Below are positions 16,750 through 25,981 of a stretch of 56,721 bases of DNA, in pieces. Numbering within the stretch: the stretch's first letter is position 1; each line of letters begins with the position of its first letter. Source of the stretch: Clostridia bacterium (GTDB taxonomy: Bacteria > Bacillota > Clostridia > Christensenellales > UBA1242); NCBI GenBank assembly GCA_016297915.1, contig JAEDFU010000008.1, forward strand, positions 1 to 56,721, given 5' to 3'. The translations under genes were made by a program, and so were the position numbers. The notes beneath the pieces were generated by a model, which was not told the origin of the DNA, did no database searches, and was given only the letters and a program-made list of their open reading frames with translations.

Positions 16750-18063
16750 ATGGATTTGTCACCTAAACAAATTGTTAATGAATTAGATAAGTATATTATC
16801 GGTCAATCGGATGCCAAAAAAGCCGTTGCAATAGCTCTTAGAAATAGATATCGTCGTAGCAAACTATCCAAGGAAATGCGTGACGAAATCACTCCAAAAA
16901 ATATTATCATGCAAGGTCCAACTGGTGTTGGTAAGACTGAGATTGCAAGGAGACTTGCCAAACTTGTCAAAGCACCTTTTATCAAGGTTGAGGCAACCAA
17001 ATTTACCGAAGTGGGCTATGTAGGAAGAGACTGTGAGTCTATGATAAGAGATTTGGTTGAGTATTCTGTTAGACTAGTCAAGGAAGAAAAAGTCAACGAA
17101 GTCAAATCCAAAGCAAAAGTTATTGTTGAAAGTAAACTTCTTGACGCCATAATCCCTGTCAAAAAGGATGAGTATCCAGATTTGGATCAAGCCAAACTCA
17201 AAGAAAAATTACTTGAAGAATTGGAATGTGGCAAACTTGATAACGAAGTTATTGAGATTTCGGTTTCTGAGCAAGCCAAACCAATTGGCATAATGCCAGG
17301 AATGGGTCCAGATATGGATCTTGGCAATGTTTTGGGAAGTATTTTCCCTCCACAACGCAAAAAGAAAAAGATGACAGTTGCCAAAGCATACGAAAGTTTG
17401 CTTGCTGAAGAAAGCGACAAACTTATTGATGACGATAGTGTTAATTCTGAGGCAATAAGAAGAGCTGAACAAGACGGCATAATCTTTATTGACGAGATTG
17501 ACAAAATTGCAGGCAAGGGTTCGACAAATCGTGGTCCAGATGTAAGTAGAGAGGGTGTTCAAAGAGACATTTTGCCTCTTGTTGAGGGCTCGACTGTTAC
17601 AACTAAGTACGGAACTATCAAGACTGATTATATCCTATTTATTGCAGCTGGAGCGTTCCATATAAGCAGAGTTGAAGACCTTATCCCTGAGTTCCAAGGA
17701 AGATTTCCAATTAGGGTTGAACTCAACAACCTTAATGCCGAGGATTTTTATAATATCTTAACTCAGCCAAAAAATGCTCTAACCTTGCAATATCAAGAAA
17801 TGCTAAAGGTAGATAATATTAATTTGACCTTTACTGAAGATGCGCTCAAACAAGTCGCATACTTGGCAGAAAAAGAGAATGAAACAAGTGAGAACTTGGG
17901 AGCAAGAAGACTCCATAATATTATGGAAAAACTACTTGAGGATATATCCTATAACGCAAATGGTGAGCATCAATTAATAGACATTACTATTGACAAAAAA
18001 TATGTTGACAAAACATTTGCCGAAACAACCAAGAAATATGATTTGACTAAATACATTATTTAG
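16750..18063 (+). CDS. hslU: HslU (ClpY) AAA+ unfoldase
   Basis: A 437-aa ATPase that unfolds substrates for HslV. Walker A is GPTGVGKTEIARRLA near residue 57 and Walker B is IIFIDEIDKIA near residue 245. A conserved GYVGRD pore motif and the C-terminal sensor region with GARRLHN are visible. AGGAGG lies 6 nt before the ATG. codY, the usual next gene in Bacillus, is replaced here by helD. Confidence 0.97.
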   Translation: MDLSPKQIVNELDKYIIGQSDAKKAVAIALRNRYRRSKLSKEMRDEITPKNIIMQGPTGVGKTEIARRLAKLVKAPFIKVEATKFTEVGYVGRDCESMIRDLVEYSVRLVKEEKVNEVKSKAKVIVESKLLDAIIPVKKDEYPDLDQAKLKEKLLEELECGKLDNEVIEISVSEQAKPIGIMPGMGPDMDLGNVLGSIFPPQRKKKKMTVAKAYESLLAEESDKLIDDDSVNSEAIRRAEQDGIIFIDEIDKIAGKGSTNRGPDVSREGVQRDILPLVEGSTVTTKYGTIKTDYILFIAAGAFHISRVEDLIPEFQGRFPIRVELNNLNAEDFYNILTQPKNALTLQYQEMLKVDNINLTFTEDALKQVAYLAEKENETSENLGARRLHNIMEKLLEDISYNANGEHQLIDITIDKKYVDKTFAETTKKYDLTKYII

Positions 18064-18094
18064 TCCAAAATAAACCCATGTTTTGGGGGATACT

Positions 18095-20158
18095 ATGGAA
18101 GAAACCCAACTAAAGATTGAAAAAGATTATCTCAAAGAAACAATTGCTTTGGTAAATAATAGGCTCAAAGAACTTGAACAAAAATCCCAAAGAATTGATA
18201 CTATGCTTAATGATTCTAATAAGGAATACTTTGAATATCTAAATCGTAATGCCAACAAAATAAACGATGATGACTTTGTTGAAATCATAAACATGCAGTC
18301 AAGACTTGACGATTTGCAAGACGATACAATAGATATGTCCAAGAGTATTAATATTTGCAAAAAAATGCTAAATAAGCCGTATTTTGCAAGTATTCTTTTG
18401 CATGACTCGGAGAGCGATAGTGAGACTTATTATATAGGTCTTAATTCTCTTGCCAAAAACGAAGATGAATATCAAGTGGTTGACTGGAGGTCGCCGATTG
18501 CAAGTATTTTTTATGATGTCGAAAATGGCAAATGTCAGATAAAGACCAAATCATCTGTTCTCAATTGCTATTTGGATCGAAAAAGACAGTTTGGCATAAG
18601 CAACGGAAATCTTGATTATTATATCGATAGTGACATAAATATCGAGGATGATATCCTCAAAGTTGCACTTGCCAAAAACACTTCAAATCAAATGAAGTCA
18701 ATAGTTGAGACCATCCAAAAAGAGCAAAATAGTGTTATTCGTGGTGATGAGTATACAAACATGATTGTACAAGGCGTAGCTGGTTCTGGTAAGACAGCAA
18801 TCGCTCTACATCGAATTGCATATTTGTTGTACAAAATGAAAGGCAAGGTCACTGCAGATAATATTAAATTTATATCTCCAAATAATGCTTTTTCGTCGTA
18901 TATCTCTACAGTTTTGCCTGATCTTGCCGAGGATGATATCGACAAAGTTCAAATAGATGAGCTTGCAAGAAACTATCTAAAAAATCATTGCATTGTCGAA
19001 AAAAAGTTTGAACAAATCGAGAGACTTGTGCTCACTCAAAACTTGAATGAATATAAGTACAAGACAAGTTTGGAGTTTTTGCAAGAACTAATAGACTATG
19101 CTCACAAAAATTACATAGATAATTTTGACATACAAGACTTTGATGTAAATGGCACAACTATAAGCCGTCAAAAAATCTTAGAACTATTTTTTGGAAAATA
19201 CAAAGATAGGGACTTGTTCACTAGACTTAAGTGGATTACAGATAATGTTTTTGACTTGTACTTTTATAGAGTGAAAAGTGTTGATAAAACTCTTAGGTAC
19301 AAACAATTTATCTTTATGCAACTATACAAATCCATAAAAAACAAAAACTGCGTCAAAGCATATATGAACTTTTTGGCAAAGAAGGGACTTAAACTTGAAC
19401 TTGTTGGCAACAAAGTCAAAAATGAAGATGTATATGGAATTTTATTTTTTAAGATGTTTATATATGGTCTTGACAAATTTGAGAATGTCAAACATCTTTT
19501 GATTGATGAGATGCAGGACTATAGTGCTGTACAAATGTATATATTGCACAATTTATTTGACTGTACTTATACAATGCTTGGAGACTTTAATCAGACACTC
19601 TGTCCAGAGTCAAGCAAGATATTACAAAATAATCTTGACAAAATTTTAGATGAAAAAAGTGTTCATGTAGAACTTAACAAAACTTATCGTAGTAGCAGAC
19701 AGATTGTTGAGTTTTATAACAAAGTCGGAAACAAAACAAATGTCAACTATGTTTCGAGAGACGGTGAACCTGTTGAATTTGTTAAGACCCAAAAAGACAG
19801 TGAAGTAGGGGTTTTGCAAGACTTGATTGCCAAGTACAAAGCCAAGGGCTACAATTCAATTGCTATAATAACTAAGACAAACAAACAAGCAAGTCTGCTT
19901 GCTGAGCAATTTGAACAAGCTGGAATCATTATTAATCTTATTGATGACAATACAGACAAATACAACAATGATGTGTGCATTATTTCGATATATAATAGCA
20001 AAGGTCTTGAATTTGATGGAGTAATTGTGTATAATGTTGGAGAAGATTATTCAAGCGATATTGACAAAAACTTACTATATATTGCATGTACTCGTGCGTT
20101 GCACAAATTAACACTTACTTGCAACGAAAATGAATTTAGTAAGTTAATTATTGATTAG
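18095..20158 (+). CDS. helD: HelD-like superfamily 1 helicase (RNA polymerase recycling factor)
   Basis: An N-terminal coiled coil (roughly the first 90 residues) leads into a split UvrD-like helicase with Walker A VQGVAGSGKTAIALHR near residue 225, a DEMQDYSAVQ motif II near residue 470, and a C-terminal SKGLEFDGVIVYN / YIACTRALHKL region. In Bacillus HelD uses ATP to release stalled RNA polymerase. A TTG at 18083 would extend it by four codons, but GGGGGA at 18086-18090 fits the ATG at 18095 (687 aa). UvrD-type DNA helicase is the alternative, made less likely by the long N-terminal coiled coil. Confidence 0.85.
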   Translation: MEETQLKIEKDYLKETIALVNNRLKELEQKSQRIDTMLNDSNKEYFEYLNRNANKINDDDFVEIINMQSRLDDLQDDTIDMSKSINICKKMLNKPYFASILLHDSESDSETYYIGLNSLAKNEDEYQVVDWRSPIASIFYDVENGKCQIKTKSSVLNCYLDRKRQFGISNGNLDYYIDSDINIEDDILKVALAKNTSNQMKSIVETIQKEQNSVIRGDEYTNMIVQGVAGSGKTAIALHRIAYLLYKMKGKVTADNIKFISPNNAFSSYISTVLPDLAEDDIDKVQIDELARNYLKNHCIVEKKFEQIERLVLTQNLNEYKYKTSLEFLQELIDYAHKNYIDNFDIQDFDVNGTTISRQKILELFFGKYKDRDLFTRLKWITDNVFDLYFYRVKSVDKTLRYKQFIFMQLYKSIKNKNCVKAYMNFLAKKGLKLELVGNKVKNEDVYGILFFKMFIYGLDKFENVKHLLIDEMQDYSAVQMYILHNLFDCTYTMLGDFNQTLCPESSKILQNNLDKILDEKSVHVELNKTYRSSRQIVEFYNKVGNKTNVNYVSRDGEPVEFVKTQKDSEVGVLQDLIAKYKAKGYNSIAIITKTNKQASLLAEQFEQAGIIINLIDDNTDKYNNDVCIISIYNSKGLEFDGVIVYNVGEDYSSDIDKNLLYIACTRALHKLTLTCNENEFSKLIID

Positions 20159-20166
20159 GAGAAATT

Positions 20167-21423
20167 ATGATAAATATTTGCAAAGGAACAAAGGACATTT
20201 TGCCAAAAGATAGTTATAAGTGGCAAATTGTTAGAGATAACGCAGAGAAAATTGCCAAAAAGTACAATCTCAAAGAGATTTCGACCCCAGTTTTTGAGAG
20301 TACAGATTTGTTTGTTAGATCGGACGGCGACAGTAGTGATATAGTAACCAAGGAGATGTATACTTTTGAGGATAAGGGTGGCAGAAGTATCACGCTCAAA
20401 CCAGAGGGAACTGCTGGGGTTGTGAGATCGTATATAGAAAACGGTCTTGGAAACGAGATTTTGCCTGTTAAATTATTCTATATAACTCCATGTTATAGAT
20501 ACGAAAAACCACAAGCTGGCAGACTTAGAGAACACCACCAATTTGGTTGTGAGATTTTTGGAGCAAACTCACTAGCGAGTGATATTGAGACATTGTCAAT
20601 TGCTATTGATTTTTATCGTAGTTTTGGAATAGAACCTATGGTTAGACTTAATTTTTTGGGTTGCGATAATTGTAAGGCAAATTACAAGCAAATACTCAAA
20701 GATTATGTACAGCCACATCTACCTCAAATGTGTGACGATTGCCACAAGAGATTTGAGACCAATCCATTAAGACTGCTTGATTGCAAGAGCACTGTTTGTC
20801 AAGATATTCTCAAAGACGCACCATCAATTTCTGATAACTTATGTGAGAGTTGTGCTCACAAATTTAATGAAATCAAAAAGATGCTTACATCTCTAAACAT
20901 TAACTATACTCTAGATAGTAGACTTGTAAGAGGACTAGACTATTATACAGATTTGGTATTTGAGTTTTGTGATAGTGACCCTAAGGGCACAAAAAATGCA
21001 CTTGGCGGTGGTGGAAGATACGATAAGTTAGTAAGTGAGCTTGGCGGAAAACCCACACCAGTTATTGGCTTTGGAATTGGAATTGAAAGACTACTCGGCT
21101 ATTTGGAGACCAAAAATATCGAACTCAAAGATGATGCGAGCGTAGATATTTATGTAGCAAGCAATACTGAGGACGAAAACTATGTAATTAGATTTGTACA
21201 TAGCCTTAGGAAAAAAGGTTTTAATGTGGAGAGTGACTTGCTTAGTCGTAGCTTAAAATCTCAATTTAAGTACGCCGACAAAATTGGTGCCAAATTTGTA
21301 ATCGTTATTGGTGATGACGAAATCAACGAAAACAAAATCTCTATCAAAAACATGCAGACTGGCGAACAAATCAAAATATGGTCAAATGATGTTGCGGAGT
21401 ATTTGAGTCAAAATGTTAAGTAG
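20167..21423 (+). CDS. hisS: Histidyl-tRNA synthetase
   Basis: A 418-aa class II synthetase. Motif 2 (PCYRYEKPQAGRLREHHQFG), the histidine-binding RGLDYYTDLVFEF and motif 3 (GFGIGIERLL) are intact, with a C-terminal anticodon domain. Four CxxC-like pairs in the insertion (CDNC, CDDC, CESC and nearby cysteines) suggest a zinc site as in several bacterial HisRS. AGGAG precedes the ATG. The 3' end overlaps tcdA by 11 nt. aspS, its common partner, is not here. Confidence 0.97.
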   Translation: MINICKGTKDILPKDSYKWQIVRDNAEKIAKKYNLKEISTPVFESTDLFVRSDGDSSDIVTKEMYTFEDKGGRSITLKPEGTAGVVRSYIENGLGNEILPVKLFYITPCYRYEKPQAGRLREHHQFGCEIFGANSLASDIETLSIAIDFYRSFGIEPMVRLNFLGCDNCKANYKQILKDYVQPHLPQMCDDCHKRFETNPLRLLDCKSTVCQDILKDAPSISDNLCESCAHKFNEIKKMLTSLNINYTLDSRLVRGLDYYTDLVFEFCDSDPKGTKNALGGGGRYDKLVSELGGKPTPVIGFGIGIERLLGYLETKNIELKDDASVDIYVASNTEDENYVIRFVHSLRKKGFNVESDLLSRSLKSQFKYADKIGAKFVIVIGDDEINENKISIKNMQTGEQIKIWSNDVAEYLSQNVK

Positions 21424-22108
21424 ATTAAAATTGTTAATTGGTGACGGTGTCACAAAGTTAAAACAAAGCAAAGTAATCATCTTTGGCGTAGGCGGAGTTG
21501 GTGGTTACACAGTTGAGATGCTTGCAAGGTCAGGTGTGGGTAGTATTACTCTAGTTGACTTTGATGTAGTGGATATTTCCAACAAAAATAGGCAGATAAT
21601 TGCTCTTGACTCCACAATTGGCAAAAACAAAGTTGATGTTATGTCTGAAAGAGTAAAAGATATAAATCCTGAGTGTCAAGTAAAAGTCTTTAATCAAAAA
21701 CTCACAAAGGATAATATTTCTGACTTTGACCTTGAAGATTATGACTACATTATAGACGCTATAGATATGGTCACAAGCAAACTAGCACTAATTGAGTATG
21801 CTTACAATCATAATATTGCAATAATAAGTGCAATGGGTGCAGGCAATAGGTTTGGAATACCTGATGTCAAAATTGACGACATTTACAATACATCAAACGA
21901 CGGACTTGCTAAGGTTATGCGAAGAGGGCTTAGAAAAAGAGGGGTTAGAAATCATACTGTTGCTTATGCAACGAATAAATCAACACCTTGTGGAGAAACT
22001 ATTGGTAGTATATCGTATTTTCCAGCTATGGTTGGGTGTATGATGTCTGCTTATGTAATAAATAGATTAGTAGGAGAGAATAATGGAAGTAAAGATAACC
22101 AAAGATAA
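21413..22108 (+). CDS. tcdA: tRNA threonylcarbamoyladenosine dehydratase, TcdA/ThiF family
   Basis: A 231-aa E1-like adenylating enzyme that cyclises t6A37 in tRNA to ct6A. The nucleotide-binding motif IFGVGGVGGYTVEMLARSG and the following DFDVVDISNKNRQ match the TcdA/YgdL group, which lacks the ThiF zinc CxxC pairs. It has normal length. It starts within hisS and runs 26 nt into trxA, a tight translational arrangement. Confidence 0.88.
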   Translation: MLSRLKLLIGDGVTKLKQSKVIIFGVGGVGGYTVEMLARSGVGSITLVDFDVVDISNKNRQIIALDSTIGKNKVDVMSERVKDINPECQVKVFNQKLTKDNISDFDLEDYDYIIDAIDMVTSKLALIEYAYNHNIAIISAMGAGNRFGIPDVKIDDIYNTSNDGLAKVMRRGLRKRGVRNHTVAYATNKSTPCGETIGSISYFPAMVGCMMSAYVINRLVGENNGSKDNQR

Positions 22109-22388
22109 CTTCAAATCGGAAGTGCTTGATTGTAAAGATACTGTGATAGTTGACTTTTTTGGAACATGGTGTATGCCTTGCAAAATGCTAAGACCAATTG
22201 TTGACAAAGTATCAAATGAGCTTAACATCAAACTTGCCACTATTGATGTAGACGAAAACGAGGAACTTATCAAAGAGTATGGAATAATGTCTGTTCCAAC
22301 CCTCAAAATATTCAAAAATGGCAAAGAGGTTGCATCCTCGGTAGGTGTTATAAGCGAAACAAAACTCAAGGAAATGTTAAATAATTAA
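22083..22388 (+). CDS. trxA: Thioredoxin
   Basis: A 101-aa thioredoxin fold with active site WCMPC (usual WCGPC) preceded by DFFGT and the cis-proline motif SVPTLKIF. It probably reduces cytoplasmic disulfides. The Gly-to-Met change between the cysteines is uncommon and may shift redox potential. GGAG at about 22075 supports the start although it lies inside tcdA. Confidence 0.93.
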   Translation: MEVKITKDNFKSEVLDCKDTVIVDFFGTWCMPCKMLRPIVDKVSNELNIKLATIDVDENEELIKEYGIMSVPTLKIFKNGKEVASSVGVISETKLKEMLNN

Positions 22389-22407
22389 TATTTTGAAAAA
22401 GTGACTA

Positions 22408-22436
22408 TTGACTTAGTTGCTTTTTTGTTTTAAAAT
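22408..22436 (+). promoter_or_regulatory. Promoter of the nifS operon
   Basis: TTGACT (22408-22413), 17 nt and TAAAAT (22431-22436), 66 nt before the nifS start. Five of six bases match consensus in each element. Confidence 0.8.
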
Positions 22437-22501
22437 ATATACAATTATAAATATGTTTCAAAAAATTTTTTTGAATATCGACATAATTGGTGGAGGAATA
22501 A

Positions 22502-23674
22502 ATGAAAAGAATTTATCTTGATAATGCCGCAACAACAATGCTTTCGGGGGAAGTATTGCAAGAAATGATGCCTTACTTGACTAGCATATATGGCAATAGC
22601 AGTAGTTTGCATTCATTTGGCAGAGAGGCTGTTAATGGCGTGGATACAGCAAGAGACAAGATTGCAAGTTATCTAGGAGCTAAGAGTAACGAGGTCTTTT
22701 TTACTAGCGGTGGCACAGAGGCTAATAACTGGGCAATTAGAGGTGTTGCTTATGCAAATATCAAAAAAGGCAAGCATATAATCACCAGCCAAATAGAACA
22801 TCATAGTATACTAGATACTTGCAAACAACTCGAAAAAGAGGGTTTTGAAGTTACCTATCTCCCAGTTGATGAGACAGGACTTGTGTCTGTTTCGGCATTG
22901 TTGCACGAAATCAAGCCAACAACTACAATTGTATCTATCATGGCGGTTAACAATGAGATTGGAACAATTCAAAATATCAAGGCTATAAGCGAGATTGTTA
23001 AGTTCTATGGTGCATACTTTCATGTTGACGCTGTACAAGCTTTGGGTGCTTTTCCACTTAATGTAGATGAACTCGGTGTAGACTTGCTAAGTATTTCTGC
23101 TCACAAAATCCATGGACCAAAGGGTACAGGGGCTTTGTATATAAGAGAAGGTGTCAAAATCAACAAGTTCATGCTTGGTGGTGAGCAAGAAATGAATAGG
23201 CGTGGAGGCACTGTCAATGTCGCTGGTGCAGTTGGCTTTGGCAAGGCTATTGAGCTCAATTCAAGAGATATGCAATTCAAAGACAAAAAAATGTTTGAAT
23301 TATCATCGTACTTTATCAAAAAAGTTGAATACGAAATTCCAGATATCAAGATTAATGGCAACCAATTACAAAAGGCTAATAGCATAGTTTCGGTTACTTT
23401 TGACGGAGTTGAGGGCGAAAACTTAATAATGCTCCTTGACCTCAAAGGCATTGCTGTTTCGACTGGCTCGGCTTGTGCATCAGGCTCTCTTGAGAAGAGT
23501 CATGTCCTCAAGGCAATTGGTCTTAGTGACGAACAAGTTAGAGGAACTGTAAGATTTTCGTTTGATACAAGTATAACCAAAGATGATATTGACTATACAG
23601 TAAGAGTTTTGGCCGAAGAAGTTGAAAAACTACGCAAATTTAGTCCACTTAAACAAAAGAAAAAAGGAAATTAA
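22502..23674 (+). CDS. nifS: Cysteine desulfurase, NifS/IscS family
   Basis: A 390-aa PLP enzyme that takes sulfur from cysteine for Fe-S clusters and tRNA thiolation. The PLP lysine lies in SAHKIHGPKG near residue 200 and the persulfide cysteine in STGSACASG near residue 325. N-terminal YLDNAATT is typical. GGAGG lies before the ATG. The next gene, 2 nt after its stop, is a NifU-like protein, the usual scaffold partner. Confidence 0.95.
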   Translation: MKRIYLDNAATTMLSGEVLQEMMPYLTSIYGNSSSLHSFGREAVNGVDTARDKIASYLGAKSNEVFFTSGGTEANNWAIRGVAYANIKKGKHIITSQIEHHSILDTCKQLEKEGFEVTYLPVDETGLVSVSALLHEIKPTTTIVSIMAVNNEIGTIQNIKAISEIVKFYGAYFHVDAVQALGAFPLNVDELGVDLLSISAHKIHGPKGTGALYIREGVKINKFMLGGEQEMNRRGGTVNVAGAVGFGKAIELNSRDMQFKDKKMFELSSYFIKKVEYEIPDIKINGNQLQKANSIVSVTFDGVEGENLIMLLDLKGIAVSTGSACASGSLEKSHVLKAIGLSDEQVRGTVRFSFDTSITKDDIDYTVRVLAEEVEKLRKFSPLKQKKKGN

Positions 23675-23676
23675 CT

Positions 23677-24801
23677 ATGTACAATCAAGAAGTTATTAAT
23701 AGACTTAATAATCTTACTTATCTTGCTAATTTGAAAAATGCAAATGTAACTTGCATCACCAAAAAGAACGAGTTTGGCGATATTGTTAAGTTCTTTGCTC
23801 AAATTAACAAGGAAAATGTTATCCAAAAGATTTCATTTAAGGCTACAGGATGCTCTTCTTTTATGGCGCTATGTTCTTATTTTTGCGAGATAGTTACTGG
23901 TAAGACAATTGACGATGCCAAAAAGATAACTTCGTCTGACTTGGAAAAATTTTCGAAACTAGATGAGCAAAAAACTCATGTGTATGCAATTATCCTAGAT
24001 ACTTTTGCAATGCTTATCAAAAAATATGAAAAAGGCATCAAAAACGGCACTATAGTTCCATGTGAAGTATCAAATCGTATTGAAGAAAATTCCAAAACAA
24101 CAAAGTCAAAGAAAAATAAGCGTGTTGTTGATCACAAGGTCGAAAAAGAACTTCAGGAAGTACTAAATATTGATACACATCCTGTCAAAAAGATAAAAGT
24201 AAAAGAGAAAAAAGTCAAAGATAAGCCAGCTGTCAGCCAAGTTGAAACAAAAATCGTGGTTGAAAAGGATACAGATAATAATATAATCCAAACAACCAAA
24301 ACCGAGACAATAATCGAAACCAAGTTGCAAGCAGAAAAGACTTTGAAAGATACAATGTCACAAACAGAGCCTGAAAATATTGCGACCAAATCGCAATCTA
24401 AGAGCGAAATAAGTAGTAATCATTCGGTTGAAATTGCCGAAAGACTCAAGGCTCATACTTCGGCTTTGAAAGAGCAGGAAAATAAAACCGAAAAGATTTC
24501 GGACGCAAATCAAAATAAACTATCGCACTTAAACGCTCTTAACTTAAAGATAAAAAGCAAAGAAACTAACGACAAAATGCAGAATAACTCAAAAAATCTT
24601 AGTGATATGCTCACTAGAATACATAGTGTGAGTGCTCAATCTCAAAACATTGCAAAAGAGAACTCAAAAAAATTAGAAGATACCAAAAAAGATAACAAAA
24701 AAACTGATATCAAAGAAAAACCAAGCAAGGAAAAAAACAAAGAAGAAAAACCCAAAAAAGAGAAAAAGTCATTGTTTGGGTGGTTGTTAGGTAAAAAATA
24801 A
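23677..24801 (+). CDS. NifU/IscU-like N-domain with lost ligands and long charged tail
   Basis: Residues 1-120 align with IscU/NifU N-domains: FGDIVKFF corresponds to the CGDVMKL region, ATGCSSF to the YGCGSA region and THVYAIIL to the HCSILAE region. Of the three cluster-ligand cysteines only C59 remains; the first is F33 and the third V102, while D35 and H101 are kept. Other cysteines (C26, C66, C70) are present. Residues 125-374 are low-complexity, rich in Lys and Glu, with a few predicted coiled segments, ending in SLFGWLLGKK. It may be a scaffold with altered ligands, or a regulator of the desulfurase; function uncertain. Confidence 0.75.
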   Translation: MYNQEVINRLNNLTYLANLKNANVTCITKKNEFGDIVKFFAQINKENVIQKISFKATGCSSFMALCSYFCEIVTGKTIDDAKKITSSDLEKFSKLDEQKTHVYAIILDTFAMLIKKYEKGIKNGTIVPCEVSNRIEENSKTTKSKKNKRVVDHKVEKELQEVLNIDTHPVKKIKVKEKKVKDKPAVSQVETKIVVEKDTDNNIIQTTKTETIIETKLQAEKTLKDTMSQTEPENIATKSQSKSEISSNHSVEIAERLKAHTSALKEQENKTEKISDANQNKLSHLNALNLKIKSKETNDKMQNNSKNLSDMLTRIHSVSAQSQNIAKENSKKLEDTKKDNKKTDIKEKPSKEKNKEEKPKKEKKSLFGWLLGKK

Positions 24802-24904
24802 ATTTAAGTAGAATTTGTATATTTTTGTATAATATTATTGGTTTTTGCCAAAATAAAGTATAAAAATATGCAAATTTTTTTTGCACAAAAAAGGAGTAAT
24901 ATTT

Positions 24905-25045
24905 ATGAAAGATTGTATTTTAATCGGTATGGCACTTGGATTTATAGCAGGAGCTTTGGTGGTTTCCAATAATTCAACTGCACAAAAAATGGTGGAAAAA
25001 GGTAAAAAAGCACTAAATGACCAAGTAAAAAAATTAAAAGATTAG
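24905..25045 (+). CDS. 46-aa single-pass membrane peptide
   Basis: A short gene with a strong AAGGAG site 8 nt before the ATG. Residues 4-20 form a hydrophobic helix (CILIGMALGFIAGALVV) followed by a Lys-rich amphipathic tail, recalling YtxH-like small membrane proteins. The Gly-x-x-x-Gly spacing could support helix packing. It lies alone between the NifU-like gene and ruvX. A weak terminator hairpin overlaps its stop. Not recognised; judged real from the ribosome site and composition. Confidence 0.65.
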   Translation: MKDCILIGMALGFIAGALVVSNNSTAQKMVEKGKKALNDQVKKLKD

Positions 25046-25060
25046 TTTAAGACTAATTTT
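25041..25060 (+). terminator. Weak terminator after the 46-aa gene
   Basis: ATTAGT (25041-25046) pairs with ACTAAT (25052-25057) around TTAAG, followed by four T. The 5' arm includes the stop codon. The stem is only six pairs, so efficiency is uncertain. Confidence 0.4.
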
Positions 25061-25094
25061 GGTGTCAAAAATAATTTTTCTTAGTTAAATTAAT

Positions 25095-25123
25095 TTTACA
25101 AATTATTTTGAATTTGCTATCAT
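25095..25123 (+). promoter_or_regulatory. Extended -10 promoter of ruvX
   Basis: TTTACA (25095-25100), 17 nt and TATCAT (25118-25123) preceded by TGC (extended -10). Transcription would begin within a base or two of the first ATG at 25130, so the message would be leaderless, or use the ATG at 25154. Confidence 0.7.
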
Positions 25124-25129
25124 AGTTGT

Positions 25130-25564
25130 ATGGATAATTCATATTATAGAGTTATGGCACTAGATTACGGTGATGTAAGAATTGGCATTGCGCTGAGCGA
25201 TGTTACAAGATTTTTGGCAAGTGGTTATGAGAATTATACTCGCAAAGAAGTGTCGGAAGATTGCAGACATATTGCTCAAATCGCAAGCGAAAAAGGTGTC
25301 AAAGTAATAGTGCTTGGACTTCCTCTAAATATGGATGGTTCTAGTGGTGTTAGAGTTGAGAAAACTTATGAGTTTGCAGAGGAGTTATCTAAGTATACTG
25401 ATGCAAAAATTGATTATCTTGACGAACGCCTTACATCGGTTTCGGCTGAAAAAATCCTAATTTCTGCCGATGTTTCTCGAAAAAAAAGGAAAGATGTGAT
25501 TGACAAATTATCTGCAACGATAATATTGCAAGACTATCTTGACTCACACAAAATAGGAAATTAA
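25130..25564 (+). CDS. ruvX: RuvX/YqgF Holliday junction resolvase-like protein
   Basis: A 144-aa RNase H-fold protein implicated in 16S rRNA 5' processing in E. coli. The N-terminal ALDYGDVRIGIALSD, central VLGLPLNMDGS and DYLDERLTSVSAE motifs carry the acidic metal-binding residues. No ribosome binding site precedes the ATG at 25130, which is almost at the predicted transcription start. The in-frame ATG at 25154 gives a 136-aa protein beginning just before ALDYG. DUF1292 follows, a common Bacillota pairing. Confidence 0.93.
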   Translation: MDNSYYRVMALDYGDVRIGIALSDVTRFLASGYENYTRKEVSEDCRHIAQIASEKGVKVIVLGLPLNMDGSSGVRVEKTYEFAEELSKYTDAKIDYLDERLTSVSAEKILISADVSRKKRKDVIDKLSATIILQDYLDSHKIGN

Positions 25565-25583
25565 AAATAAGGAGAATTGATAA

Positions 25584-25922
25584 ATGGCAGAAGAATTTTT
25601 ATCACCAATCGATATGTTGCTTGACGAAAATAACACAGACAACATCAAACTTTACAACGAGGACAATCAAGAAGTTGAATTTGAACAAATTGCTCTAGTT
25701 CCAATTGAGGAAAAGACCTATGCAATCCTAAAACCAGTTGCTAATATGGAAGGAATTGCTGATGACGAAGCTTTGGTCTTTGTAATTGATGAAATTGATG
25801 ACGAAGAGTGTTTGGTTATTGTTGAGGACGACGCGATTGTTGACAAGGTATTTGAGGAATACTACAAGATGCTCAAGGAAGAAGGCATTGATGTAGACGA
25901 CAATACAACTACTGAGCAGTAA
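25584..25922 (+). CDS. DUF1292 protein (YrzB-like)
   Basis: A 112-aa acidic protein of the DUF1292 family. The core has LVPIEEKTYAILKPV and two blocks of Glu/Asp, with a conserved ALVFVIDE segment. No membrane helix or signal peptide. AAGGAG lies before the ATG. It is regularly found after ruvX in Bacillota, but the function is unknown. The IreB homologue often found before ruvX is not in this operon. Confidence 0.85.
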   Translation: MAEEFLSPIDMLLDENNTDNIKLYNEDNQEVEFEQIALVPIEEKTYAILKPVANMEGIADDEALVFVIDEIDDEECLVIVEDDAIVDKVFEEYYKMLKEEGIDVDDNTTTEQ

Positions 25923-25934
25923 TTGATATAATTG

Positions 25935-25961
25935 GTGCAGAGGAAACTTTGCACTTTTTTT
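25935..25961 (+). terminator. Terminator after the ruvX operon
   Basis: GTGCAGAG (25935-25942) pairs with CTTTGCAC (25947-25954) around GAAA with one G-U pair, followed by seven T. Confidence 0.9.
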
Positions 25962-25981
25962 GTAAAAATTACACAAAATTA

